Assembly (NCBI RefSeq): GCF_024529955.1
Contig: NZ_AP024855.1
Coordinates: 930,001 to 994,000 of the forward strand
DNA: 64,000 nucleotides
Reading direction: 5' to 3'
Origin: Photobacterium toruni
Lineage (GTDB): Bacteria > Pseudomonadota > Gammaproteobacteria > Enterobacterales > Vibrionaceae
The notes under the pieces are model-generated. The model did not search any database and was not told the origin of the DNA. It saw only the letters and a program-made list of their open reading frames with translations. Each line of letters begins with the position of its first letter. The stretch's first letter is position 1. The position numbers and the translations under genes were made by a program. This document shows positions 8,978 to 18,575 of the stretch, one piece after another.

Positions 8978-9718
8978 ATGAAAAAAGTAGCATTAGTGAC
9001 TGGCGCAAAAGGTGGTATCGGTTCTTCAATTACTCAGGCCTTAGTTGATGCTGGCTTTCGTGTTATTGCTACTCATCATCCTAAAAGTGAGCAGTCAGCG
9101 AAAGAGTGGTTGAAGGAAAATAATTACTCAGATGAATCCGTAAAATTGCTACCTTTAGATGTAACTGATACCACATTTTGTAAAGAGTCTTTGGCTGCAT
9201 TATTAGAGCAAGAAGGCAATATTGATGTTTTGGTTAATAATGCAGGTATCACTAAAGATACCATGTTCAAACGCATGACGGCTGAACAATGGAATGACGT
9301 TATTAATACTAATCTCAACAGTTTATTTAATGTCACTCAACCGTTATTTGAATCTATGTGCCAACATGGTAATGCTCGTATCATTAATATTACTTCAGTT
9401 AATGGTCTTAAAGGACAGTTTGGCCAAACGAATTACTCAGCGGCTAAAGCTGGCATGATTGGCTTTACTAAAGCGTTAGCAGCAGAAGGTGCACGCGCTG
9501 GTGTTACTGTTAATGCAATTGCCCCTGGTTATACCGGTACGGCGATGGTTGAAGCGATTAAACCTGAAGTACTTGAATCAATTAAAGCAGAAATTCCGAT
9601 GAAACGCTTAGCGCAGCCTCAAGAAGTTGCGGCAGCGGTTGTCTTTTTAGCAAGTGATGCAGCGGCATACATTACTGGTGAAACATTGTCAGTAAATGGT
9701 GGTTTATACATGCACTAA
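8978..9718 (+). CDS. phaB: Acetoacetyl-CoA reductase PhaB
   Basis: Short-chain dehydrogenase of 246 residues that reduces acetoacetyl-CoA to (R)-3-hydroxybutyryl-CoA for polyhydroxybutyrate synthesis, using NADPH. The cofactor motif TGAKGGIGSS is at the N-terminus, NNAGIT near residue 90, and the catalytic Ser/Tyr/Lys set is seen as ITSVNG and YSAAK. APGYTGTAMV is typical of PhaB rather than FabG-only enzymes. A strong AGGAAGGAG ribosome-binding site lies ahead. It is first in the operon phaB-phaA-phasin-phaC; the context makes PhaB more likely than FabG. Confidence 0.93.
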   Translation: MKKVALVTGAKGGIGSSITQALVDAGFRVIATHHPKSEQSAKEWLKENNYSDESVKLLPLDVTDTTFCKESLAALLEQEGNIDVLVNNAGITKDTMFKRMTAEQWNDVINTNLNSLFNVTQPLFESMCQHGNARIINITSVNGLKGQFGQTNYSAAKAGMIGFTKALAAEGARAGVTVNAIAPGYTGTAMVEAIKPEVLESIKAEIPMKRLAQPQEVAAAVVFLASDAAAYITGETLSVNGGLYMH

Positions 9719-9775
9719 TTGTGCCTGTTATAACAAAGACATAATAACAAAACATATATAGAAAGGATGCAAAAT

Positions 9776-10981
9776 ATGGCTAAGGTATACATTGTTGCCG
9801 CAAAACGTACCCCAATCGGTAGTTTTAATGGTGCGCTAAAATCAGTTTCTGCAGCACAACTCGGAGCGGTTGCAATTAAAGGTGCATTAGCGCAAATCGA
9901 CGTTCCAGCAGATGCGATTGATGAAGTTATTTTAGGTAATGTCGTTGGTGCAGGTCAAGGTATGGGTCCTGGGCGTCAAGCTGCTATTTATGCTGGTTTA
10001 CCCAATGAAGTGCCAGCTTACTCGCTTAACATGGTTTGTGGTAGTGGTATGAAAGCATTGATGGATGCTGCTGCTCATATCAAAGCGGGTGATGCAGATC
10101 TTGTGATTGCTGCTGGTGCTGAAAATATGTCTCAAATTCCGTTTTGTGCATCATCAAAGATCCGTGATGGTCAAAAAATGGGTAACCTTGAGCTAACAGA
10201 TCTTTTAATTGCTGATGGTTTAACTGACGTATTTAATAACTACCATATGGGTGTTACTGCTGAAAATGTGGTGGAAAAAGTTGGTTTAACACGTGAGCAG
10301 CAAGATAACTTTGCACTTGCTAGTCAACAAAAAGCAGTAGCTGCGATTGAACAAGGACGCTTTGTTGCTGAAATTTGTCCTGTAGAAGTCGTTAGTCGTC
10401 GTGAAACAGTGATTGTCGATACTGACGAATATCCAAAAGCCAATGCTTCTATTGATGATCTTGCTAAGCTTCGTCCTGCTTTTAATCGTGATGGGTCTGT
10501 TACTGCGGGTAATGCTTCTGGTATTAACGATGGTGCAAGTGCAATTATTGTTGCATCAGAAGCTGCTGTTGCTAAATATAATTTAACACCGTTAGCAGAA
10601 GTTGAAAGCTATGCTCAAGCTGGTGTTGCGCCTGAGATCATGGGCTTAGGTCCTGTTCCTGCGGTAATTAAAGCCTTAGAAAAAGCAAATCTTTCAATTG
10701 AAGATATTGATCTTCTTGAATTTAACGAAGCCTTTGCTGGTCAAGCATTAGGTGTATTCCATGAAGTCGCTAGAGAAACTGGCACGAAAGTGGAAGATTT
10801 AGTTGAACGTGCGAATGTAAATGGTGGTGCAATTGCTCTGGGTCACCCTCTAGGTGCATCTGGTAGCCGTATCCTTGTTAGCTTATTACATGAAATGCGC
10901 CGTCGTGATGATAAATACGGCATGGCAACATTGTGTGTAGGTGGCGGTATGGGTACTGCAGTTATTTTAAAACGTGTGTAA
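9776..10981 (+). CDS. phaA: Acetyl-CoA C-acetyltransferase (beta-ketothiolase) PhaA
   Basis: Thiolase that condenses two acetyl-CoA into acetoacetyl-CoA, the first step of polyhydroxybutyrate synthesis. All catalytic residues are visible: Cys88 in NMVCGSGMKA, His in GHPLGASG, and Cys in CVGGGMG near the end. The start at 9776 (MAKVYIVAAKRTPIG) was chosen since AAAGGA lies eight bases upstream; the ATG at 9767 would overlap that site. The length of 401 residues is usual for the family. A terminator-like hairpin follows the stop. Confidence 0.95.
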   Translation: MAKVYIVAAKRTPIGSFNGALKSVSAAQLGAVAIKGALAQIDVPADAIDEVILGNVVGAGQGMGPGRQAAIYAGLPNEVPAYSLNMVCGSGMKALMDAAAHIKAGDADLVIAAGAENMSQIPFCASSKIRDGQKMGNLELTDLLIADGLTDVFNNYHMGVTAENVVEKVGLTREQQDNFALASQQKAVAAIEQGRFVAEICPVEVVSRRETVIVDTDEYPKANASIDDLAKLRPAFNRDGSVTAGNASGINDGASAIIVASEAAVAKYNLTPLAEVESYAQAGVAPEIMGLGPVPAVIKALEKANLSIEDIDLLEFNEAFAGQALGVFHEVARETGTKVEDLVERANVNGGAIALGHPLGASGSRILVSLLHEMRRRDDKYGMATLCVGGGMGTAVILKRV

Positions 10982-11001
10982 GTAAATAAACTAATACAAT
11001 C

Positions 11002-11034
11002 AGTGTGGTACTACTTATTAGGCCACACTTTTAT
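11002..11034 (+). terminator. Hairpin with U-tract between phaA and the phasin gene
   Basis: Stem AGTGTGG/CCACACT with a 14-base loop is followed by TTTATTA. It could be a partial terminator or attenuator that lowers read-through from phaBA into the phasin and synthase genes. It ends about 23 bases before the phasin start. Confidence 0.6.
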
Positions 11035-11056
11035 TACTATCAATGAGGAATGTTTT

Positions 11057-11407
11057 ATGTATACGGAAATGTTTAAATCTTTTTCTGAGCAAACAGAAAA
11101 AACACTAGCACCATACGCGAAATTCAACAAAGTATTTGCTAAAAATGTTGAGCAATTAACTGAGCTTCAATTGTCTGCTGTTCGTGCTTATAGCGATCTT
11201 GGCTTGAAGCAACTTAAAGCAGTAAGTGAAGTAAAAGATATTCAGTCACTAACAGCATTTAATGGTCAGCAGCTTGAGACACTTACTAAGCTTTCTCAAC
11301 AGCTTCTTGATGATAGCAATAAATTTTCTTCTGTAGCACAAAGCTTTAAAACTGAAGTTGAAGAGTTTGTTGCAGAGAATGTTAAACAAGCAACACCTGC
11401 CATTTAA
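11057..11407 (+). CDS. phaP: Phasin family granule-associated protein
   Basis: A small helical protein of 116 residues (MYTEMFKSFSEQTEKTLAPY) with amphipathic helices and the phasin_2 pattern (FNGQQLETLTKLSQQLLDDS). Phasins coat polyhydroxyalkanoate granules and control their number and size. The ATG at 11057 has GAGGA seven bases upstream; an upstream GTG at 11003 lies inside a hairpin and is unlikely. It sits between phaA and phaC, as in other Vibrionaceae. It is flanked by hairpins on both sides, which suggests its own expression level. Confidence 0.9.
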   Translation: MYTEMFKSFSEQTEKTLAPYAKFNKVFAKNVEQLTELQLSAVRAYSDLGLKQLKAVSEVKDIQSLTAFNGQQLETLTKLSQQLLDDSNKFSSVAQSFKTEVEEFVAENVKQATPAI

Positions 11408-11466
11408 GTAAGTAACGGTATATTACGCTGTGCTTAGTCACTGCGTAATTATCTAAAACTTATATC

Positions 11467-11499
11467 AATCAGCCATATAAGATGATTATATGGCTGATT
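11467..11499 (+). promoter_or_regulatory. Perfect 14-bp inverted repeat between phasin and phaC
   Basis: AATCAGCCATATAA is followed by the loop GATGA and the exact complement. There is no U-tract, so this is not a classical terminator. It could be an mRNA-stabilising 3' hairpin for the abundant phasin message or a protein-binding palindrome 28 bases upstream of phaC. Confidence 0.6.
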
Positions 11500-11526
11500 A
11501 CTTAGTCCAAGTACAGGGTTTTTGTT

Positions 11527-13308
11527 ATGAACAATCACTTCTTTTCGGACTACTTTGCCAAGCTCCAAGATATGAACCAGTTATGGTGGAAGGAGTTAGA
11601 CTCCGGCAAGGCAGCCATGAATACCCCAGTAACTAAAGCACTTAATGATATTAACTTGGAAGATGCGACTGAATTTTTAGAAAAAGCAGTTGCTCAGCCT
11701 GAAGCTTTAGTTAAAGTCCAAATGGATTGGTGGGAAAATCAAGTTAAGATTTGGCAAAATGTTGCAATCGGTAATACGACAGCAGAAAGCGCCTTTATTA
11801 AGCCTGCAAAAGATGACAAACGCTTTAATGATCCTGCATGGGAAAATGAAGCTTTTTATAATTATATTAAGCAATCATATTTACTATTCAGTAATACAAT
11901 GCGTGAAACCATTGATTCTATTGAAGGTGTAGATGAAAAAGCGAAAGAACGCTTAGGCTATTTCTCTCGTCAAGCTATCAATGCAATGTCACCGACTAAT
12001 TTTGTTACAACCAATCCTGAATTAGCCAAATTGACCGTTGAAACAAATGGTGAAAATTTGATTAAAGGGATGGAATTGTTACAAGAAGATCTACAAAGTA
12101 GTGCTGATGTATTAAAAATTCGAATGACTAATGATGGTGCATTTGAACTTGGTGTCAGTATTGCTAACACTGAAGGAGAGGTGGTTTTTAAAAATGAATT
12201 ATTTGAATTAATTCAATATAAACCACTGACCGAAGCTGTAAATAAAACGCCATTATTGGTTGTACCACCGTTTATTAATAAATACTATATTCTTGATTTG
12301 CGAGAGCATAACTCAATGGTGCGTTGGCTTGTTGAGCAAGGGCATACAGTATTTATGATGTCGTGGCGCAATCCTGATGTATCGCTAAAAGATATTGATT
12401 TTGAAGATTATGTCTTAGATGGTGTTGTTAAAGCGGTTGATGCTGTAGAAGATATTACGGGTCAAAAACACATTAATACTGCTGGTTATTGTATTGGTGG
12501 TACGTTATTAGCAACAACATTAGCATATTATGCTGCTAAACGTATGCGTAATCGTATTAAATCAGCGTCATTCTTTACGACACTATTAGATTTCTCTCAG
12601 CCTGGTGAAATTGGTGCTTACATCAACGATCCTATTATTTCGGCAATTGAAGCTCAAAATAATGCTGCGGGTTACATGGATGGACGTTCGCTGAGCGTGA
12701 CATTTAGTTTATTACGTGAAAATAGTTTGTATTGGAACTATTACGTTAATAACTATCTGAAAGGCAATAGCTTAATTGATTTTGATTTACTCTATTGGAA
12801 TGGTGATAGTACGAATGTTGCGGCTAAATGCCACAATACATTGTTACGTCAGTTCTACTTAGATAATAAATTAGTTGAAAATAAAGGCTATAAAGTTGGC
12901 GGTGTGTATATTGATTTGAGTAAGATTAAAGTACCTACATACTTTATTTCTACACAAGAAGATCATATTGCTTTATGGCAAGGTACTTACCGTGGTGCTA
13001 AACAATTAGGTGGTAAATCAACATTTGTTTTAGGTGAATCAGGCCATATTGCAGGTATTGTGAATCATCCTCAGAAGAATAAATATGGCTTCTGGGTTAA
13101 TGATAGCAAAGAAGAAAATGCAGATGTTTGGTTCGCAGGTGCAAAACGTCAAGAAGGTTCTTGGTGGACGCATTGGAATGTATGGTTAACAGAATTTAGT
13201 CCTGCTGAGCAAGTACCGCCACGCGCAATGGGTAATGAAACTTATGTTCCGTTATGCGTTGCCCCTGGTGATTATGTGAAGCAAGTATTACCACTTTCTG
13301 AATCTTAA
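11527..13308 (+). CDS. phaC: Class I poly(3-hydroxyalkanoate) synthase PhaC
   Basis: Polymerises (R)-3-hydroxybutyryl-CoA into polyhydroxybutyrate on granules. The 593-residue length fits class I synthases. The lipase-box cysteine is Cys322 in AGYCIGGT; the Asp is in STQEDHIALW and the His in GESGHIAGIVNHPQ. The N-terminal region (1-200) is the family's regulatory domain. The ribosome-binding site is weak (AGGG, 11 bases before the ATG), unlike the strong sites in phaB and phaA, so translation may be limiting. It is the last gene before a strong terminator. Confidence 0.96.
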   Translation: MNNHFFSDYFAKLQDMNQLWWKELDSGKAAMNTPVTKALNDINLEDATEFLEKAVAQPEALVKVQMDWWENQVKIWQNVAIGNTTAESAFIKPAKDDKRFNDPAWENEAFYNYIKQSYLLFSNTMRETIDSIEGVDEKAKERLGYFSRQAINAMSPTNFVTTNPELAKLTVETNGENLIKGMELLQEDLQSSADVLKIRMTNDGAFELGVSIANTEGEVVFKNELFELIQYKPLTEAVNKTPLLVVPPFINKYYILDLREHNSMVRWLVEQGHTVFMMSWRNPDVSLKDIDFEDYVLDGVVKAVDAVEDITGQKHINTAGYCIGGTLLATTLAYYAAKRMRNRIKSASFFTTLLDFSQPGEIGAYINDPIISAIEAQNNAAGYMDGRSLSVTFSLLRENSLYWNYYVNNYLKGNSLIDFDLLYWNGDSTNVAAKCHNTLLRQFYLDNKLVENKGYKVGGVYIDLSKIKVPTYFISTQEDHIALWQGTYRGAKQLGGKSTFVLGESGHIAGIVNHPQKNKYGFWVNDSKEENADVWFAGAKRQEGSWWTHWNVWLTEFSPAEQVPPRAMGNETYVPLCVAPGDYVKQVLPLSES

Positions 13309-13324
13309 TTGCAGTAGTATATTT

Positions 13325-13354
13325 TAAGCCCAGATGATTCTGGGCTTTTTTTTT
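13325..13354 (+). terminator. Intrinsic terminator of the pha operon
   Basis: Nine-pair stem AAGCCCAGA/TCTGGGCTT with a four-base loop is followed by a run of at least seven T. Confidence 0.93.
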
Positions 13355-13508
13355 ATCTGTTGTTTAGTAAAGATAATATCTTCTTGTTTATTGATTATAC
13401 TAATCTATTCATTAAGAAACTTATTGTGATTAGTATTCTTAATCGTGTCATGACGATGAATCATTGATATAAATGACAGATGTGAATAACAGCATATAAG
13501 GATAGATC

Positions 13509-13817
13509 ATGCGTTTTTTAAAGCGGGGATGGTTAGTGATTATCGGTATTATCGGGTTTGTTGTGATAAGCCATGCTAAGCAATATAGCACTGAGAATAT
13601 AGCAGTGATTCAACCCATGACTGAACTTCAGTTAAATACATTATCACAACGTTATTGCTTGTACGCAGGAGAAGGATACTCATTAGGGGCCGTTATCACT
13701 ACTGGTAATATTGTTTTGGAATGTATTCCGGCACAAGAGATTGAGTTAAATGGTCCTTTAAAATGGGGCGTGCGTCAGGCTGTTTCTACGTCTGTAACTG
13801 CTGCCAAGAATAAATAA
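13509..13817 (+). CDS. DUF1496 family small exported protein
   Basis: The 102-residue protein has an N-terminal hydrophobic segment (WLVIIGIIGFVVISHA) that could be a signal peptide or anchor, then the DUF1496 pattern RYCLYAGEGYSLGAVI, NIVLECIP and ELNGPLKW. Two cysteines (in RYC and LEC) are conserved in the family and may form a disulfide in the periplasm. AAGGA lies seven bases before the ATG. Function is unknown. It is monocistronic and convergent with the next gene. Confidence 0.75.
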   Translation: MRFLKRGWLVIIGIIGFVVISHAKQYSTENIAVIQPMTELQLNTLSQRYCLYAGEGYSLGAVITTGNIVLECIPAQEIELNGPLKWGVRQAVSTSVTAAKNK

Positions 13818-13879
13818 TAAAGCCAGTATCAGATTGTATTTTGCGTTAATTACAAGATACGATTGTTTACTGGCTTTAT
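13817..13879. terminator. Bidirectional terminator between convergent genes
   Basis: Twelve-pair arms ATAAAGCCAGTA/TACTGGCTTTAT enclose an inner imperfect stem. The element lies between the stops of the DUF1496 and YfcZ-like genes and can serve both. Confidence 0.75.
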
Positions 13880-13916
13880 TGGCTATCAAAGCGGTAATCA
13901 CCGCTTATTTGATAAA

Positions 13917-14216
13917 TTATTTCGCTAGAGAGCGGCTTTTAAGTTCAAAAATTAATTTTTCAGCACTACATTCAAATTGGATTCGAGCTGTTAATTCTGT
14001 ACTTGTTTCATCAACTGGTGTTGTTTCTACTTTAAAATTAGCATTAACTTGTTGTGCTAGTGCTAGGTAATTCGCAAGTTCTAATTCCAATGCAGTTTTG
14101 CCCTTAGCAAAAATCTGTACATCAGCAATATCATCATTTTCTTTGATCATAAAGCCCATTTCAGCTGAAACACCACAAGCGTCACATGGTTGGTATTCTT
14201 GATTTTCTGTAGTCAT
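13917..14216 (-). CDS. YfcZ/YiiS family (DUF406) protein
   Basis: A 99-residue soluble protein beginning MTTENQEYQPCDACGVSAEMG, with a CxxC pair and the C-terminal motif FECSAEKLIFELKSRSLA, resembling YfcZ/YiiS of Enterobacteria. Function of the family is not known. A GGAAGTAAAG ribosome-binding region precedes the ATG. It is transcribed alone, towards a shared terminator. Confidence 0.8.
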   Translation of the reverse strand: MTTENQEYQPCDACGVSAEMGFMIKENDDIADVQIFAKGKTALELELANYLALAQQVNANFKVETTPVDETSTELTARIQFECSAEKLIFELKSRSLAK

Positions 14217-14342
14217 AACTTTACTTCCTATTAGTTAATTTATGTATTTTAAAGCGATGTAAGTCAGATCGCTATTTATTAATATGAAAAGTCAGTTTTT
14301 AGCAATTAAAGTAATAAATTGATTTAATTAATGATGGTTTTT

Positions 14343-16268
14343 TCAACTATTATGGCTGTATAAGCGACAAATATGGGCAAAGGTTTGTTGAAAAGGATAG
14401 GCTTCTAATATTCCAAATCCCTCCAATTGCTTGGCTTTTATTTTGCTATTTAATGGCGTACTCATACCATGCAAAAAGCGGGTGATAGCGGCTATTGAGG
14501 GAGTACTATCATTGCGTAGAATAAAGCTATCAGTCCACATCATTATTTGTTGATCGCTGATCTCGGGCAGTGAAGGTAATGCTGGTAAGGTAATGGATTT
14601 ACCACGGCAAACAGAGCAATGACCACACTGTTTAGGTGCATGATGATCTGCAAAATAGCTGGCTAATTTATGGCTTAAACAATTTTTACTTTCAAAAAAG
14701 GCAATCATATTTTCAATACGATTAATTTCGCTGTGTTCTTTTTGTTGAAATAATTGATATAACGCTTCTGTTTCCGTTTCGATATTAAATTGATGTTGAT
14801 TAATACGATAAACATCAGTCATTTGCTTACTTTCAAGGGTGATCCAACCTTGCTCATGCAAATAATCAATCGCTGCGACAACCCGTTTTCTATCAACTTG
14901 GTAGCCCTGCCATAATGCATCCATATCTAACGTATGCCAAACTCGTGCTTTGGGTGAGCACGCAAAAATGGTTTCAATAAACTGACGATGTTCACCTTGA
15001 AAGCGTTGAGCAATCTCATATTGAGACACATTCATTTTGTAGCGGTAATCGGCAAAATAAGTGAACATAGGCTCAATAATATGGCGAATTTCAAGATAGA
15101 CCAATAATGTTTTGAGCGGTAATAAACGAATATTACTGTCTTTTGATAGACGGCCACTCATGATTTCCCATTGCTGATCTTGTGCTTGTATTTCATGCAA
15201 AATATAAGCAATTGCACTGCGGTCGGGAGTATCACCAAAAACAAAATTTTCTAATACATTTAATCCTGATTTATTTGCGATAACAGTACATTGTGATATT
15301 TCACCGTCTCGTCCTGCTCGTCCAATTTCTTGACTGTAATTCTCGATTGATTTGGGTAAATCAAAATGAATTACTTGGCGAATATTAGACTTATCAATTC
15401 CCATACCAAAAGCAATGGTTGCTACAATACAATTGATTTCGCCATTCATAAATTGTTGTTGAATAGTCTGACGGTGATCGGCGTCCATTCCAGCATGGTA
15501 AGCTTGCGCAGGAAAGTGATTGCGAGTAAGTGCATCGGCGACTTGCTCTGCTGTGTGCTGTAAGGTGACATAAACAATTGATGGTTCATTACTTCGCTGA
15601 GAAAGTTGATGTTTAAGGGTATCTATTTTTTCATCTTCATCTGCTGCTAATACCGTTAAATCAAGGTTATCGCGGTAAAAACCCGTCACAATAATATTAT
15701 CTTTAGCAATCGCAAATTTATCCTGCATATCTTGAATAACTGCAGGGGTTGCTGTTGCTGTAAGTAATAACACTTGTGGAATATTTAAGGCTTGTTGATA
15801 GTGTGGTAATTTCAGGTAATCGGGGCGGAAATTATGCCCCCATTCTGAAATACAGTGTGCTTCATCAACAACTAATAATGAAATTGCAATTTGACTAATA
15901 AAGTGGCGAAAGCGTTCGTTTTTTAGTCGTTCAACTGAAATCATTAATACTTTGATTTCGCCTTGACGAATTTGTTGCATGACTTGTTGCGTTTGCTGCC
16001 AAGTTTGGCTGGAATCAATAGAAGCGGCAGGAATGCCTTTTGTTGCTAAAAAATCGAGTTGATCTTTCATTAATGCTAATAATGGCGAGATAACTAAAGT
16101 AAGATGAGGCAATTCAATTGCAGGTAACTGATAACATAACGATTTTCCCGAACCTGTCGGAAATATTGCGGCAGCAGAATGCCCATTGAGAACACGGGTA
16201 ATGACTTCCTCTTGTCCTAAACGTAAAGAATCAAAGCCAAAATATTTTTTAAGTGTTTGATGATACAT
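14343..16268 (-). CDS. RecQ-family ATP-dependent DNA helicase
   Basis: A superfamily 2 helicase of 641 residues. Walker A is TGSGKS (39-43), the DEAH box appears as VVDEAHCISEWGHNF at about residue 135, and motif VI as SQEIGRAGRDG. A RecQ zinc-binding region is seen near residue 555 (FADHHAPKQCGHCSVCRGK), so the RQC part is present, while a typical HRDC domain is not evident. It unwinds DNA 3'-5' in repair and recombination. It may be an additional RecQ paralogue beside the canonical recQ, which is usually elsewhere. The ribosome-binding site is weak. Confidence 0.88.
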   Translation of the reverse strand: MYHQTLKKYFGFDSLRLGQEEVITRVLNGHSAAAIFPTGSGKSLCYQLPAIELPHLTLVISPLLALMKDQLDFLATKGIPAASIDSSQTWQQTQQVMQQIRQGEIKVLMISVERLKNERFRHFISQIAISLLVVDEAHCISEWGHNFRPDYLKLPHYQQALNIPQVLLLTATATPAVIQDMQDKFAIAKDNIIVTGFYRDNLDLTVLAADEDEKIDTLKHQLSQRSNEPSIVYVTLQHTAEQVADALTRNHFPAQAYHAGMDADHRQTIQQQFMNGEINCIVATIAFGMGIDKSNIRQVIHFDLPKSIENYSQEIGRAGRDGEISQCTVIANKSGLNVLENFVFGDTPDRSAIAYILHEIQAQDQQWEIMSGRLSKDSNIRLLPLKTLLVYLEIRHIIEPMFTYFADYRYKMNVSQYEIAQRFQGEHRQFIETIFACSPKARVWHTLDMDALWQGYQVDRKRVVAAIDYLHEQGWITLESKQMTDVYRINQHQFNIETETEALYQLFQQKEHSEINRIENMIAFFESKNCLSHKLASYFADHHAPKQCGHCSVCRGKSITLPALPSLPEISDQQIMMWTDSFILRNDSTPSIAAITRFLHGMSTPLNSKIKAKQLEGFGILEAYPFQQTFAHICRLYSHNS

Positions 16269-16557
16269 ATCTTAATACCCGCTAACCATTGATTGGCAGT
16301 TATCATACCGTATTGATTTGCGGAAAGATAAAAAGAGCAGCAAAAGTGGCGTTATTTCTGGTACGGTTATTCTCATTTAAAATGTGATAAATGCGTTGTT
16401 GCATTAAAATTGTTGAGTATGATCTGTTAATATTAATTTTAAGCTGATTGTTAGGCGTATAAATGATTAATGATAAGATGAGTAATAATTGACAAATGAT
16501 AGCTTCAATTTAATGTAACTAAACAATCCCTTGCTTAAGTTACTGTAACTTTTAATC

Positions 16558-17274
16558 TTAATTACTCGGTTGATCATTATTGATAATAATAGACATTGAC
16601 GTTTTAAACAGTTGTGCAGGTATTAATGCTAACCAACCATTACCACGCGCATATTCAATTAATCCAGTGCGACTTGAAATACCATAGCAAGAAAATCGAG
16701 AAACTAAATTTGCGATGTGTTTTTCTACGGCTTTAGGGGTTCGATGAATAAGTTGTGCTATTTGTTTCGTTTGTCGTCCTCGTAATAACCAAAATAATAC
16801 AATTTCTTGAGATGATGTTAATTTAGGAGCTAAAGGATGGGGTGTATTAAATGATAGATTTGATTTACCAGCAGCAAGTACCTCTATAAACGACGTCATA
16901 TTTATTAAATCTTTTACTTTATTTGCTGTAAATTGAACCCCCCAAGGTACGCCATTAATAAAAATGGGTTGTTTAGTAAATACATATGCATCCAGTCCAT
17001 CAGCGTAATTGTGCACATCAATGGTCATGATGGTTTTATTTTGTGTTAATGATAATTTATCTTGTTCAAGAAAAATATCGTGAAATGCGGCAGTATCACA
17101 GAGAAAATCACTATCTTTTAATCCTTTAATATCTTGTGGTGCATTAACGAGTTTTCGATAAGCCTCATTGCCATATTCAAAAACACCATCTTTCGTTTTT
17201 AAACCAGCAGGATAGGGAGCTAATGATAGCGTCTGAATGAGTACAGATAAGTATGTTGATTGATTAATATTCAC
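16558..17274 (-). CDS. PAS-domain LuxR-type transcription regulator
   Basis: The 238-residue protein has an N-terminal PAS-like sensor (about 15-125; KTKDGVFEYGNEAYRKLVNA) and a C-terminal LuxR helix-turn-helix (about 150-215; SSQEIVLFWLLRGRQTKQIA, then TPKAVEKHIANLVSRF). It has no acyl-homoserine-lactone-binding domain, so it is not a quorum-sensing LuxR. The ligand is unknown. It lies downstream of pldA on the same strand but 257 bases away, so it is probably a separate transcript. Confidence 0.8.
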   Translation of the reverse strand: MNINQSTYLSVLIQTLSLAPYPAGLKTKDGVFEYGNEAYRKLVNAPQDIKGLKDSDFLCDTAAFHDIFLEQDKLSLTQNKTIMTIDVHNYADGLDAYVFTKQPIFINGVPWGVQFTANKVKDLINMTSFIEVLAAGKSNLSFNTPHPLAPKLTSSQEIVLFWLLRGRQTKQIAQLIHRTPKAVEKHIANLVSRFSCYGISSRTGLIEYARGNGWLALIPAQLFKTSMSIIINNDQPSN

Positions 17275-17531
17275 AGGCTAGTTTTATCAATAAATTATTT
17301 TAATAGTAATGGCAAATAAGAGGAATAAATATCTCATAGCATAGATGTGCTATTAAAGACATATAATATAGTGAGAGTAAAGTAATAATTGCTAAATAAG
17401 AAGCTAAAGATGAGATTAATATATTTTTCAGCAATTAGATTCTTATTATATTAATAGGATTTTTATCTCTAGTTATTTTATGCATATTGTTTATATGCTA
17501 CTTAATACTAGAGATAAATATAATCATCTAA

Positions 17532-18410
17532 TTAAAATGAAAAACCAATACCACCGGCATTATCGTAATGATTGTAGTCTGAAATAGAAATACCATAACC
17601 ACTTTCAAATATTAAATAGCCACGCAGACGTTTATAAATCGGGAAGTTTAAGGTGATTTTTTCATAACCTCGTGAGAAACCACTTTCAAGTGCATTTCGT
17701 ACGGTAAAAGTGATCATACTTTTGCCATCAATATTCCAATTCATGCTGATACGACCATAGCCAAGATAGTTATTGATATCTTTATTATAATCTTTAGCAC
17801 CGAAATCGAGCCGCGCCCATGGCTTAATACTTAATGTTAAGTTATTTTTTTTGAACGTCATGTCAACAAATGCACGATTCCAGCTGCGCTCTTGTTCACC
17901 TCCACGTCCATTAGATTGATGGACTAAACCTAACGTACTACCAGCATAGTGAAAGCCATCGGTATACGTTGTTTTTGTGGGAAAAGTCCAGAAAACAGAA
18001 GGTTCATATTCTGTATCACGGAAGAATGCTGACGATGCATAGGCTTGCCAATTTGAGCGTTGAGTATAAGCAAAATATAGTTGGTCATTATCATCAATAA
18101 GACCTGAAAATAAGCGATATTTCAAGCTGATCTGAAAGTTGACATTATATTTACTTAATTTACCATCTTCCGGTATAATTGATTGATATTCTTTGATATT
18201 TGGAGACTGGGTATAATAAAAAGGTAGAACAAAGTTATCTTTATATTGCTCTAAAAGCAGGCTATTGCTGCTGCTATAATCTAAAGAATTATTTACTGTT
18301 GAAGGCAATGCTGTTTCAGCATTAGCCTGTGAGGTATAACTACTTACCGCGAGAAATAAACTCACCAAAAGTATTTTTTTGGTTGATTGCTGCTGTTTGA
18401 TATTCATCAT
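17532..18410 (-). CDS. pldA: Outer-membrane phospholipase A (OMPLA)
   Basis: A beta-barrel outer-membrane enzyme that hydrolyses phospholipids that reach the outer leaflet. A signal peptide (LLVSLFLAVSSYTSQANA) is followed by the family signature. Catalytic residues are seen as His164 and Ser166 in VHQSNGR and Asn178 in RSWNRA. The strand FAYTQRSNWQAY and EPSVFW are strongly conserved. The C-terminal phenylalanine (GIGFSF) is the barrel-insertion signal. The 292-residue length is normal. Confidence 0.95.
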   Translation of the reverse strand: MMNIKQQQSTKKILLVSLFLAVSSYTSQANAETALPSTVNNSLDYSSSNSLLLEQYKDNFVLPFYYTQSPNIKEYQSIIPEDGKLSKYNVNFQISLKYRLFSGLIDDNDQLYFAYTQRSNWQAYASSAFFRDTEYEPSVFWTFPTKTTYTDGFHYAGSTLGLVHQSNGRGGEQERSWNRAFVDMTFKKNNLTLSIKPWARLDFGAKDYNKDINNYLGYGRISMNWNIDGKSMITFTVRNALESGFSRGYEKITLNFPIYKRLRGYLIFESGYGISISDYNHYDNAGGIGFSF

Positions 18411-18575
18411 TATTTTCTATCATTATTATTTTAGCTATTATTATCATAAGAGCTAAACTGGGCTTTTGTCTATCTATACCAATGCAAATAATAATTTTTC
18501 GTTATTTATAACTAAATTATGAATAACTGTAAAATAAACGCCTTAATATTATAAGATTAAGGCGTAAAAAATGTA

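Noticed and set aside
16558..17274. Quorum-sensing LuxR
   Set aside because: The N-terminal part is PAS-like, not an autoinducer-binding domain, and no luxI-type gene is near.
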